Source of the DNA: Trema orientale
Taxonomy: Eukaryota > Streptophyta > Magnoliopsida > Rosales > Cannabaceae
NCBI GenBank assembly: GCA_002914845.1
Contig: JXTC01000028.1
Coordinates: forward strand, 357,886-421,885
Length of the DNA stretch: 64,000 nt
Direction of reading: 5' to 3'
The first letter of the stretch is position 1. Every line of letters starts with the position of its first letter. This document shows, one piece after another, positions 33,470 through 45,360 of the stretch. Under the pieces are notes generated by a model that was not told where the DNA came from, ran no database searches, and saw only the letters and a program-made list of their open reading frames with translations. Position numbers and translations under genes: made by a program.

Positions 33470-33782
33470 TTAAAACAATATTAAAAAGATAACTATTTTA
33501 TTTCACGATATCAAATACACGTACATAGCTGTCTCTTTTATAGGAAAACTATACAGAGAATAAAAAGAGAAGGTAACAATACATAAAATGGAAACAAACA
33601 ACCAGATTTCCTGTACAAGGAAAATTCCTTAAAAACTCTCAATCTAATAAACTAAAAAAGGTAACTAAATATCACAGCTAATCCCTTAATTTTAGTACAC
33701 GGTTTCTGCCTACCAACTCCTACACAGTTTTTATTAAATTACAGAGATTCTTTTGCTATTTTTTTCCAAAAATATTTCAACA
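33470..33782 (-). repeat. 5' LTR of copia-3
   Basis: 313 bp. On the minus strand it runs from TGTTGAAATATTTTTGG to the sequence next to the primer site; the terminal CA has decayed to AA. Confidence 0.93.
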
Positions 33783-34245
33783 CTAGGTATTCCAGGTTTC
33801 TTGTTGAACACCCACTTACAGCCTATGATTCTCTACCCCTTTGGCCTTGCAACTAATCTCCATGTCTGATTCTTAGCCAATGAATCAATTTCTTCTTGCA
33901 TAGCTCTTTTCCAGTTGTTCCATTCAGCACTATTCTTTGCTTCTTCATAGGATGTTGGCTCATTTAATTCCAAGGAATCAGCAACATTTAAAGCAAAAGC
34001 TATTAGATCGGCTTGTGCATATCTAGCAGTGGCTTGATTACTCTTCTTGACCTGTTCTTTGACAAAATATAGTCATCAAGCTGATTTTCACTTGAAACTT
34101 CATCTTGTAGTTCCTCATGTCCAACTATATCAGATTGTATAGTTGGCTGATGTTCTTCATCAGCTCCACCTTGACTTGCAACTGATTGATCGCCATTTGA
34201 TAATGGATTAACAACTTTAACCTGCATTTTAGATTGCAGCTCCAC
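33783..34245 (-). pseudogene. Copia-2 RT N-terminal part
   Basis: On the minus strand, a linker (MELQSKMQVKVVNPLSNG) leads into RT sequence with PTSYEEAKNS, EEIDSLAKNQTW and IGCKWVFNKK before copia-3 interrupts it at 33783. A TAG stop and a frame change lie in the middle. It joins 28644 on the other side of copia-3. Confidence 0.85.
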
Positions 34246-34263
34246 CTGAGACTTATTTAGAGC

Positions 34264-35136
34264 CTAAGTGTGTTCAGATCTAGTCTGAGTGTGTTCCTGC
34301 AGGTTAGTCTTAAAAAACACATTTTCATTGAAAATTACATCTCTACTTATAATGCATTTTTTATCTTCAGGTAACCAGATCCCGTATCCTTTGACTCCAC
34401 TAGGATAGCCAACAAAAATACCTTTTTTAGCTCTAGGATTAAGTTTACCTTGACTAATATGCACATATGCTAGACAACCAAATATTCTCATGTGTTCATA
34501 AATAGGTTGTACACCAGACCATAATTCTTCAGGAACTTTAAACCTAATTGCAGATGAAAGAGATCTATTAATAATATAGCAAGCAGTAGAGGCAGCTTTT
34601 GCCCAAAAACATTTGGATAAACCAGACTCATTCAACATACATCTCACTTTATCCACTAAAGTCCTATTCATTCTTTCAGCTAGTCTATTTTGTTATGGAG
34701 TATTTGTGTAAGTGTGGTGTCTAGCAATGCCATTTTCAACACAGTAATCATCAAACTCTTTATTGCAAAATTCAAGTCCATTATTTATTCTAAGTCTTTT
34801 AATTTTCTTACGAGTTTGTTTCTCAACTAAAGTTTTCCATTCAATGAACTTATTAAAAGCTTCATCTTTAGTTTTAAGGAAATAAATCCAAACTTTTCTA
34901 GAAAAATCATCTATAAAAGATATGAAATAATGACATTTAGAGAGTGAAGAAGATACCAATGGTGAGTCCCATAAATCTGAATGTATGTAATCCAAGGTTG
35001 ATTGTGTATTATGAGTTGCTGCAGCAAATTTCAATCTGTGAGCTTTTCCCGTGACACAATTCTCACAAAAATCCAAGTTAGTAATCTTCTTGCTGTCTAG
35101 AAGACCTTGTTTGCTCAACTCTAGCAACCCCTTCAT
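34264..35136 (-). pseudogene. Copia-2 integrase
   Basis: On the minus strand: the zinc-binding end (FCENCVTGKAHR), first catalytic Asp in HSDLWDSP, the region of the second Asp, which reads RINNGLEF instead of the usual R-T-D-N-G, and the Glu block LAERMNR. A TAA stop at about 34693-34695 splits the domain in TNTP(stop)QN. The C-terminal part (FGCLAYVHI, GIFVGYPSG) follows to 34264. The lost Asp and the stop both indicate an inactive enzyme. Confidence 0.9.
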
Positions 35137-35223
35137 ACTTATATGCCCTAATCTCTTGTGTCACAACTCAGTTTGGTTATTTTTCTGGTCTAAAATAGCA
35201 GAAACTCCAGTAATTGCAGCTCC

Positions 35224-36417
35224 TTATAGAACGTATAAACCTTGTTGTAGCAATCCTTTCATAACTACCATTGAACCCTTTACTACACTTAGAACTCCAC
35301 CTTGAGCCTTGTAGGTGCAACCAGTTTGATCTAATATTCCTAGAGAAATTAAATTTCTCTTTAAATCTGGAATGTATCTAAGCACCTTGACTGTGCCATT
35401 CCACATTTTTAACTTGATAGATCCAATACCAACAATGTCACAAGTCACATTGTTACCTACCAAAACCTTTCCACTTGAGACAACCTTATAATCAAAGAGC
35501 AAATCTTTTCTAGGTGTCATATGAATTGTACACCCATAATTAAGAATCCATTCATCTTTAAGATTAGTGCTTGAGACAGTAAGTACATCGGCTGATTCAT
35601 AGCCGTCTGACAAGTTTGCAAAATCTCCATTTAGGTTCTTATCTTCTTTCTGTCCAGCACTTTTCTTTTGAGGGCATTGATTTCTAAAATGACCCTCCTT
35701 ATGGCATATCCAACACGTTTTCTTAGATCTAGACTTAGATCTAGATTTGTTCCTAATTTTATTTTGGTTGTCTCTTTTCTCGGCTCTTCCTCTGACATTA
35801 AGTCCTTCACCATTTGGTTTCAATTGTTTTGCATTCGTCTTCAGATCTAACTCTTTCGAATAAGCTGCACCAATCACTTCCTCCAGAGTGAGAGTATCTT
35901 TTTCATACTTCAAAGTATCTCTCAATTGCTCATACTGCTTAGGCAGTGAATTTAACAAGAATATAGCTTGGTCTTCATCATCTATTTCTACTTCCAGATG
36001 TTCAAGAGCAGAGACTAGTTTTGTAAACTCATCAATATTTTCATCTATTGACTTATTCTCATCCATTTTGAAACTATAGAATTTCTGCTTAAAATAAATT
36101 CGATTAGGAAGAGTTTTAGTCATATACAATTGCTCTAACTTATTCCACATTTCACAGGCAGATTTCTCTTTAATCACTTTTCTTAGAATTTGATCACTAA
36201 AACTGAGAATAATAGTGTTTCTTGCCTTTTTTAGTATCTCTATCTTGTTTTCAATGGTGGGTGTCATCTTCGATTGTCTCTTCAGAGCTTCATCCAACCC
36301 GAAGTTTCCCAAATATGCCATCATCTTCTTTCTCCAGAGATTAAAGTCGTTCTTCCCATCAAACTTTTCTACCTCAAACTTTGACATAGACATGTCTAAA
36401 ACGTTTCTGGCTAGCAA
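35224..36417 (-). pseudogene. Copia-2 gag and protease
   Basis: A 397-codon open frame on the minus strand. Residues ~10-200 form a UBN2-type gag (KFDGKNDFNLWRKKMMAYL, FKMDENKSIDENIDEFTKL). A basic stretch precedes the CCHC knuckle CWICHKEGHFRNQC (~240). The protease region follows, where WILNYGCTIHM replaces the usual aspartic protease core W-I-L-D-S-G-C, so the catalytic Asp is lost. It ends in the GAG-pre-integrase boundary. The frame is open but the encoded protease cannot work. Confidence 0.9.
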
Positions 36418-36528
36418 ACAGTTCCAGAAACAAGCTCGAGTCTGGATGAACGAGTTGAAACCTCAAGAATCTTCAACACTTCGTTGATTCTTTGCTTTGA
36501 TTTCAAGAACCTGGCTCTGATACCAGTT

Positions 36529-37091
36529 TGTAAGGATTAACTCCTAATCCCAGAAATTAGAACTAATAGAACAAAGAAAATCACAAACTGACTGAATAAG
36601 AAAACCAGAAAAACAGAGCAATATACTTGGTTCAGTTCGGCAGAATACTAAACCTACATCCAAGGCAGGGTTCAAGACCCAGTCGAATCCATTATACTTT
36701 CAGAGAAGTTTTTTTACACACTCAGATCACTCTCCCAGATTGTACACATGAATATTTTCTTTCTCTTTCTCACTGCTTTCTCGAGAAACAAACACTCACA
36801 GCAAAACAGATGAATATCACAGAAGAGTTCCCTCTTGAACTCTTTCTTGTTTACTCTCACTTGTACAATACAAAGATTAAACTGAAAGAACTGACTATAT
36901 ACTTTAGTCTTTGACGAGCTCCTCATATATACATCTAACTGAGCCAATAGAAACATGCCATCTCATCACTCGGTTGAAGACCATAACAGAATACCAAACT
37001 GCAATCTTGATCCCCTGTTCAAAGCAAATTAACTGACTTAACAGGCTTAACTAAATGGCCAGTTAGTTTAATTAGAGCCAATTACCCATCA
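36529..37091 (-). repeat. 5' LTR of copia-2
   Basis: 563 bp. On the minus strand it opens TGATGGGTAATTGG and closes GGAGTTAATCCTTACA, directly before the primer site. Confidence 0.93.
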
Positions 37092-38439
37092 GTAACAAAT
37101 TCTTAATATCTAAAAGTAGAAAGGCATTATCTGCCAGATTCTCTAGAGAAACTAACCCTTAGACAACTCATAAAGCATCACATTTGACCTAGTTCACCTA
37201 TAGATTCTTCCTATTACCAAACAACATCCCTTCACGAATTGCTAGAAATTTACTATTATCAATATAGAATGAACCCTGAATCACTTTGGTGAAACTAGTT
37301 AATACCATGCCGTCATTATCAGGAAACACCCTTCCAAAACGAATCCAACCTTGATCCAAATGAACTGAGGCATCGGATTTCATTTTAACACATCCAAGTT
37401 CTAGCCATTGCAATCTAATTGAAAGAGAAGGAATAGGCTTCACTCTACTTTCAACCCCCAACGGCTGCTAAAACTCTTGGAGCCAATCCAGAGCTAGCTC
37501 TACAATTAAGGAGGCTGATCGAGCTATATCACCATAAACCGCACTATAACTCCTCGATGCTAGTTAATCCAGAATTCGAAAAAGATGCCAAAATAGTACC
37601 CCTAGGCGAGCCATCCATACATACTTCAAGCAATTCCCAAAATCCCGACTTCTTCTAAACCAACTTACTAGCACATAGTCAAATAGTGCATGGACAATGA
37701 TTCCAATTCCGAATGGCACCGTTGACACCTCAGAGCAATCTTAATTTTCCTTTTCAGCAAACCATCACAACACGGGAGAGCATGATAGAAAACTTGCTAG
37801 AGAAAGATGTGTACTTTTGGTGGGACATGTAATTTCCATAAAGCCTTCCACCATTTACAAGATATGTTATTAGAGCTCAACCCTAACGAAGCAATGTGCT
37901 CATTGAGGAGGACATTATAATCACTTTGAACTATATAAAACCCTTAGTATCATAATGACATATATCTCGATCTTTTCTATTAAGCAAACCTAAAGGAATA
38001 GACTAGATTAGCTCACTATCCAAATAGAGGAAAGAACGCTGGATTTTAGATGCATCCCAAATTGCCGGAACCGAAATGAAATCCTTAACTATGGGGATGG
38101 AATTACATTGAACAGAAATGGGTTTAATTACATGTTACAGGGCGAGATAGCCAAGGGTCCTCAAAATTTCGAACTTTATATCTATTCCCAGTTCTCTATC
38201 TTATTCCTTTGAGTATCACTTCTCTTCGATAAGTAGGAATAGCCTAATTTATATCTAGATGTAAGAAAACTATCATTGTTAAAATATTTTCCTGTAAGTA
38301 TTCTCCCCGTGAAAGATGAAGTATCACAAAGAAGTCTCCATGCATACTTTGCAAATAGTGCTTGATTAAATAGTTCAAGATCCCATAACCCTAAACCATT
38401 GAGACCCTTCAAAAAGATATTTGATTCCAATGGACCCAT
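37092..38439 (-). pseudogene. LINE (L1-type) ORF2 C-terminal part
   Basis: The minus strand reads the RT C-terminal tail (NGLGLWDLELFNQALFAKYAWRLL near 38400-38320), then a decayed zf-RVT region (37500-38180) and an RNase H-like domain (KMKSDASVHLDQGW, FLAIREGMLFG at 37260-37380). The last part continues beyond copia-2 at 26613. The 5' end is cut at 38439, where a different repeat begins. Many stops break the zf-RVT region. Confidence 0.82.
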
Positions 38440-39663
38440 TGATAAGTGTCAAATATGTCTATATTTTGTATTGTTTCTCCATATGACTTTGTTGGTTTTC
38501 TTGATAATTTGATTTACTTATCTTACTTTCTATGTTTTAAGTGAATTTTAAGGAGAATGAGTGAAATGGAGTTGGAATATATCAAAACAGAGCAAGGAGT
38601 AAAGAGATATACGAACCAGAAATTCAAGAGGTCTAGAGCTATGGTACTAGTTCCTTGGAGACAGGGCTTTAGGTCTTTGGAAGTCAGGATAGAAGATGGA
38701 AGTGAAAGCAGAGAAAAAAAAATGAAAAATCCAGAAATCGCACTATGGTGCTAAAGCCCGAGCATTGCGGCGCTAGCATCGTGAAAGGCAAAAGTAAAAA
38801 TGCAGAAACTCAGCATCTCTACATTGAGTCCCGAGTACCGCGATGCCAGTGAAGCAGAATTCCACCATTTTTAGTGTTTTGAACTAATTAGACTCCAAAT
38901 TAATCCGAGATTGAGTCCATAAGCCTCTTAATTTGACTCTATTATAAATTGAGCCTCTAAAAGCAGAACACATGACATATTAGACTCAATTAGATTCAGT
39001 TCCACCTAGAGAGACCTAGAGAGAGAGGGTTAGAGAGGTTTGGAGAGTGTGGAGGCTAGGAGGAGCTTTGCTTGGGGATTCCACCAACTACAGTCATTCA
39101 TTCGCAGAGTTTTCTTTATCTTTTCCTTTGAATTCAATTATCTAGCATGGTGTTTCATGTGTTTGATCTTGTGAACATGTTAGGCTAGGATTTTGTTTGG
39201 TTAAGGGCTATTTGAAGCCCTAGACATGGTTGTACAATTAACTTACTTTTGATTTCAATATATCTTGCTATTCCAATTCAAGGTTGTTGTGTTCTTCTAT
39301 TAATATTTGATTTATGATTCATGTATTGGTTTATTTAGATACGCGCTTAAATTGATTAATGTATGATTCTATAGTTAAAATTTGAATAGGTGTTTATCTA
39401 TTTAAATTAAGTAGTAGTGAATTTGTAATTGATGTGATCGTTTGACATGTTAGTTATAGAGAAGAATATAGCCTAAGTTTATTAAACTTACACATTTGAC
39501 TTTACATAAATGAAATTCTTTGAGGAAGTTACAAGGACTTTCTGCATTGGATTTCCTTTCTATGTAAATTCCAAGGACACGGAAAACGTGGTCTAGTTTG
39601 ATATTTTAATAAGGATTATTAGTGGATACCAGTAAATTATAAAATCTTTTGATATTATACAAG
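38440..39663. other. LTR-like non-coding repeat, unassigned
   Basis: The sequence starts TGATAAGTGTCAAATATGTC exactly where LINE homology stops, which suggests the edge of an inserted element. It contains GC-richer paired lines near 38740-38850, a leader-like GAGAGAGAGG stretch near 39015 and no coding domain. It may be a solo LTR of a gypsy-type element ending near TATTATACA (39661). No matching duplication (CCCAT) was found at the right side, so this is tentative. Confidence 0.35.
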
Positions 39664-39692
39664 AGGAAATTGTTAGTCAAAATAAGTATATA

Positions 39693-40563
39693 TGTGTAAA
39701 GAACGAACAATATTTATTGTAATATATAATTATAATAATATAACAACAATAATCAATTATATCAATTATATATAAACAATATGACAAAATTGAATATGAA
39801 CCATATGAACATAAACAACATGCACATGAGTAATAAGAGTTTAAAAAATAAATCGAAGCTTGTATATTACATAATGTCTTTAAAATAGATTCGTCTCTTC
39901 TCAGGATATTTGAAGTTTTTAGGGTCTCTTACGATACAAAGATTGAAGTAGAAGCTTGGAAGTAGCAAGCAGTGTACCAAACTTCTACTTCAAGCGAACT
40001 AAACTATCATCTAAACTCTTTCAAGACTTGAATAACTAGAAGTAGAATCAAAACTAAGAATTAAAATCAGAACTTAAGCTAAGCACAAGAACTCAAAAAC
40101 TAGAGCTAGAATACTAGAGAGAATTTGAGAGAAAAGAGAGAATAAGTTTTGATAGTGTGAGGAATAAGAGAAGATGTGCCTCTTTTTATAGGCTCCATGT
40201 GGGGGTTAGGAAACTATTAGCATTTATTTAAGAAACATTTTGGTCATAAACTATGGTAGTTACAAATGTTTCCTATCATTAACCATAGTGGTCACGAAAC
40301 GCTTTTATTCCTCTCATTAATCCATTGATTAATTTCAAAAGAAACATTTCAGAATAAGTGACCATCAATTATAGAACGTTCAAATATTTCAAACATTACA
40401 GATGTTTTATTACCCATAATAGTTTGTAACTTCTGAGGCAAAATCTATAACTGTAAAGGAAAATTGGCAAAATGCAAAATCTTTTAATTTTCATTTTAAC
40501 TCATTGGGTGAGAAAATAAAGCCTCAATTTTTTATTCACCCAAATAAATCCTTAATTTTCCAA
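39693..40563 (-). repeat. Probable 3' LTR of a decayed copia element (copia-4)
   Basis: On the minus strand this would run from TGGAAAATTAAGGATTTATT to CTTTACA. It has a TATA-like CCTATAAAAAGAGGC (near 40180) and a leader-like segment. It lies downstream of copia RT/RNase H remnants in the right order. No second LTR is left, so its limits are inferred. Confidence 0.5.
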
Positions 40564-41209
40564 TAATATCTCACATGAATGAGATTGAGACACAATCCAA
40601 CAAAATCTAATGATAGACATCAATGGTCGAAACCTATATAGGATAGGTAGGTATTAACTTTTGAAACTTCCCTTATGAAAGTATGTCTACTTTACTGGCT
40701 AATCAATAGACGTAATATCTTTGAACTGTTCTGTCATTAATATAAACGAAAAATATACCTCACACAGAAATCTTTCCTGATATAATTTAGTTATCATTTT
40801 TATGTTTGTTTTGGCTATGAACATACGCCTGGTTCTGAGAGAGTTTTTAAGGAATTGAGCCTTACACAATTTCTTTTCGAAGTGACCCCTTCTCTCTATC
40901 TCTCTCTCTCACACTCACACATAAATAATGTCTTAATTAAGAGTGATTTGCATCACTCTGTTCGGATTTCTGATACATAAGAATCATTAAAAGCATAACT
41001 TATCTTTTATTCTACAGGGATCATTATTTCATCATAGGAATAGAAAAGAGGATAATCCCCACAGTGATTCAATTAAGTCTTTGTAACTAAGTTGTCTTTT
41101 TCAATCTAGATCTTGAGATCTCCAGTTAACTATGTTAGATTTTTATTGTAGCAACTTACTATTTCATGGGCTTTAGTCCTATTCTCTCGATAATTTATCA
41201 ACTAACTCT
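40564..41209. other. 3' non-coding part of copia-4
   Basis: The sequence between the RNase H remnant and the inferred LTR contains no further gene. A TCTC-rich stretch lies near 40890-40910. Confidence 0.4.
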
Positions 41210-42230
41210 ATTTAACCCTTTGGTTAGCGGATCTGCAATATTATCTTTTGACTTCACATAGTCAACAGAGACAACTCCAGTTGAGAGTAGTTGTCTAACA
41301 GTATTATGTCCATGATATATATATATATATATCTAGAATTACTATTGTACATATAGCTCTGTACTCTTCTAATAGCAAATTGATTGTCATAATGGATGCG
41401 AATTGCTGGCACAAACTTTATCATGTTGGAATATTCTCTAAGAATTGTTGTAGCCATTCTGCCTCTTCAACACACTTGTCCAAAGCAATGAATTCAGATT
41501 CCATTGTGGACCGGGCTATACACGTTTGTTTCGAGGATTTTCATGATACAGCTACACCTGCTAGTATGACTATATACCCACTAGTAAACTTTGAGTCTTT
41601 CATATCATATATCCAGTTAGCATTATTGTAACCCTTTAGGACAGCTGGATATCTGCTGTAGTGCAGCCTATAGCTATGAGTATATCTTAAGTACCTTAGT
41701 ACTTTTACTATTTCTTTTTAGTGATCAGCTCTTGGATTACTCGTGTGTATACTCAGTAAACTAACTGTATCAGGTATGTCTGGTCTTGTATAATTCATCA
41801 GGTAAATAAGACTATCTATCACTTTAAAATATTCCAGTTGGGAAATATTCTCTCCTTTTTTTTTCTAATAGGTGTGAATTTATATCTATAGATGTTCTGA
41901 ACATGCCAGAATAATTTTTGTTAAATTTCTCAAGAATTTTGTCCATATAGTGTGATTGACTTAGAATAAGTCCATCAAATGTTCTTGAGATCTTAACACC
42001 CAATATGATATCAGTTAAATCCATGTCTTTCGTATCAAATCTGGTATTTAATATCTTGGTAGATTTGATCATCTTATCATTACTACCAATAATGAGCATG
42101 TCATCAACATAAAGACATAAAATGATATAGTTATCATCTGTGTTCTTTATATAGACACATTTATCATATTCATTGATTTTGAATCCATTTGACATCATCA
42201 CACTGTCAAATTTCTCATGCCATTATTTTG
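41210..42230 (-). pseudogene. Copia-4 RT and RNase H remnant
   Basis: The minus strand carries RT (GFKINEYDKCVYIKN, YVDDMLIIGSN at 41824-42201), followed by RNase H remnants ([20 protein letters not shown] near 41460-41520, AIRIHYDNQFAI near 41390, IADPLTKGLN near 41220). Frames change several times. Everything upstream of the RT is missing. The type differs from copia-1, -2 and -3. Confidence 0.85.
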
Positions 42231-43920
42231 GTAATAAAAGGATTTATATAAGAAATATACACACATATATATATATATCTTCAAATCTGTATCCACTAAA
42301 TTGATTCAGTTAACTAGTTTGGAATTGAAAAATGTTTTAAAATTTCCTTTGAGAGAATATTAGTATAGATCAGTTCTCAGTTTACAATATATAACTGGTT
42401 GTACTAATTAATCAAAGATTTTCTTATTAACATAGTCAATTCTTGATTAGGTAGCAAATAGTACTCAAAAGTCAAAAGAAACAATCAAAGTAAAAATTTC
42501 TTAAAGTAATCTGTCAAATCTTATTACCCAACAAAATGATATATTGTAAATGCAACTAATTAATTACTTGAGGCAAACAAAATTTTCGGATTTATTAAAG
42601 CCAAAAGATTGAACTATGTAATTATGTATTATATATTATTGAGCTGTAAAAAACTCCCAACTTGACTGATCGACATATAAATCCTCCTCTATATTTGACA
42701 ATTCACAGTACTTAATATTTATGTATTAGGAATATACGTTCCATCAATTTTCCTTGTAAAATGCTACCATGCACCTAATTAATTTCCTAAAATCGAAACC
42801 TCACTAATATAAACATCAATTTAGGATATATCAAATATATAAAGAATTATATGACAGTCAAAGAAATAACTATAATAATAATAATTAAAAAAAACTTAAT
42901 CTGAAAGAAAGAATTATAACAAAGAATTAGTGTTAGGTTTCAAATATTACCTGAGGATCGATTCTCTTAATTTGAACTCTTTAAGTCCTGGAGAAAGGGA
43001 AGAAATGAGTTAGACTTGTATAAACAATCAGATAAAATTCCCTAAGAGAAGTAAAAAAGGTGCCTTCCCTCCAAAAGAATGAAGGAAAAAAAAAGAGCAC
43101 CATAAATAAGTTTCGTGAAAATTAAAAGGCATAAATATCAGATGTGGAGTAATTGATGTTTTTCATTTATATATATATATATATATATTTATCTTTTAGA
43201 TAGGGGTTAGACATTTTAATTTGAGGCTATTTTTAACATTTTTCAATTCCAAATAAAAATTAAGGACGAGTTCTAGTTTTTTTTTCTTTCTTTATTTTTT
43301 TTTGGCGTACGTTAAGAATATCACATATATATCCTATATAAATTCATTTATATATCCTAATATATATTTTATATATAAATATATGTAAAAGATAAGAATT
43401 ATATGGAAGTGTGTCATATAGGTAAAAATTAATTAATACTTATCTTATGTATAAAACAATATACGAAATTTATTTATCTAATTCTTTTGGCAATAGGTTT
43501 AAAGAATCCTACTAAGTGTCTACTTATCTTCCTAGTCAGTTACATATATACTCCAGTCCAACTTTTATAAATATTATATAGTCTGGGGACCTTCTCCCCA
43601 GTATACGATAATAACTATCCTCAATCCTCAACCATCAATGAATTCCAGATTTGAAGTTTTAATCTTCTCATAAGAACCTTTTCATTTTTTTTAATAATCA
43701 TATTTTTCCTAATTTCTTGTCATTGTAATTGGGTCTAAATTAATAAGGTCGATCCTTTTATCTTTTGTCTTGTTTTTATATGTATTAGTTATTTTAACTT
43801 TTATTTCACAAAACTAATATATAATATATCATGTTGAGTATTTTTTTTAATTAAAAATTATTCCTTATGGATTCACATAGGTGGCACTTCATCTTTGTTT
43901 AGAAGAATTTAATTATGGAT
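42231..43920. other. Intergenic AT-rich DNA
   Basis: No gene is recognised. TA-rich tracts lie near 42258-42280 and 43165-43190. The unseen 5' end of the CACTA element may lie in the last part, but no CACTA-type terminus with a matching end was found. Confidence 0.45.
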
Positions 43921-45360
43921 AAAAGTTAGATCTACTAATCTAGATTGAGTGACTCATATGAAAAACGAGTGGATATATTCTTAGATTTTGCATTTAAAAA
44001 TGCAAGTTGCAAAAATAAGATTGTCTGTCCTTGTGTGACTTATAGATTTATTACACCTATCACTCACGAAGTAGCGTTTGAACATCTTATATGTGATGGA
44101 TTTGTTGAAGGGTACACTAAGTGGGTGCTACATAGAGAGGCATCATCTCACGCTGCATAAAATGTAGAAACTTAAAGTGATATTCATCAGCCGAATTATA
44201 ATATTGATATACAAAAGATCATACATGATGCATATAGAGTGGCTAGTGGTGAACATGAAATTGAGAATAATAATTCCAAAAGTGTAGGAAATGAGCTGAA
44301 TAAAAAGGCGAACAAATTTTATAAGTTGATGGAAGATGCAGAAAAAGAACTTTACCCAGGTTGTAATAGCTTTACGAAACTATCATTCATTGTCCAACTA
44401 TATACCATATTAAATACATTGGTGGATGGAGCAACAAATCGTTTAGTATGCTACTTGATTTATTAAAAAAAACTTTACCAGACGGTGAAACATTACCAAA
44501 TTCATTTTACGAGACAAAAAAGCTAATCAAAGAATTGGGACTTAGTTATAAAAAATTGATGCACGCCTCAATGACTGCATTTTATACAGAAAAGAGCATG
44601 TAAATGTAATAGAATGTGATGTCTGCAGTATACTCAGGTATGTAATAAATATACAAAGTTTCACTTTATATGTTTCTTTTAAATGTTTTCAAATTTTTTG
44701 AATTATGACTAATTTCATCTTTTTCCCCCCCTCAAAATAGAAGTGAAGCTAAAATTTTGCATCATTTTCCATTGATACTGCGGCTACAATGACTATTTAT
44801 GTCATCAAAAACATCAGACTTTATGACTTAGCATCATGAAAAGACCGTACAAATGGTTATATGCGACATCCTAGAGATTCTCTACTATGGATGACTTTTG
44901 ATCAACAACACAAAGATTTTGCTGCAGAACCTCAAAATGTTAGACTTGGGTTAGCATATAATGGAATGAACCCTTTTAAAACATTAAGTGTTTCTCATAG
45001 CACATGGCTAGTGATTTTTACACCATATAATCTTCCCCTATGGATGTATATGAAACAACATAATTTTATTATATCATTGATCATACCTGACCTAAATGCA
45101 CCTGAAAATAACATAGATGTGTATTTGGAACTATTGATCGAGAAATTAAAGAAATTATGGGAAGTTGGAATTGAAACTTTTGATGCATCAAGAAAACAAA
45201 ATTTTAATTTGCAGGCATCACTATTATGGACTATCAGTGACTTCCTTGTATATGCGAACTTATCAGGATGAAGCAAAAAAGGACAATTGGCATGTCCATC
45301 TTGTCACAAGGACACTTACTTTTTGTGGTTGAAACATAGTTCTAAACATTGTTACATGGG
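43921..45360 (+). pseudogene. CACTA (En/Spm) transposase, N-terminal part
   Basis: The Transpos_assoc domain is at 43945-44160 (YEKRVDIFLDFAFKN, CDGFVEGYTKW). It is followed by the linker KFYKLMEDAEKELYPGC at 44300-44360. The Tnp2 (Transposase_21) core at 44861-45270 has MRHPRDS, DFAAEPQNVRLGLAYNGMNPF and PYNLPLWMYMKQ. It then continues in another frame with CHKDTY-like and KHSSKHCYM-like residues to 45355. Stops and frame changes occur between blocks. A gypsy element interrupts the gene at 45361; the rest is at 54607-56380. Confidence 0.88.

Larger units (their letters stand above)
28650..33782 (-). mobile_element. Ty1/copia retrotransposon (copia-3) nested in copia-2 RT
   Basis: A minus-strand 5.1-kb element with 313-314 bp LTRs, flanked by CTAAG (28645-28649) and CTAGG (33783-33787), a 5-bp duplication with one change. 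The primer site TGGTATCAG lies at 33461-33469 and a purine tract GCTTGAGGGGGAG at 28964-28976, both on the minus strand. Removing the element and one duplication keeps the copia-2 RT frame open across the junction. Its proteins are close in type to copia-1. Confidence 0.95.
26614..37091 (-). mobile_element. Ty1/copia retrotransposon (copia-2), Tnt1/Tork-like, hosting copia-3
   Basis: A minus-strand element bounded by 563-570 bp LTRs with TG...CA ends and near-matching 5-bp duplications GTAAT (26609-26613) and GTAAC (37092-37096). The primer site TGGTATCAGAGCCAGG (minus strand, 36509-36524) lies just inside the 5' LTR, and a purine tract lies just inside the 3' LTR (27184-27200). Coding order on the minus strand is gag, protease, integrase, RT, RNase H. 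The RT is split by copia-3 (28650-33782). Without it the element would be about 5.3 kb, a normal copia length. Confidence 0.93.

Noticed and set aside
38440-39663. A confirmed solo LTR
   Set aside because: The left edge is sharp, but no matching target duplication or second copy was found, so it is listed only as an unassigned repeat.
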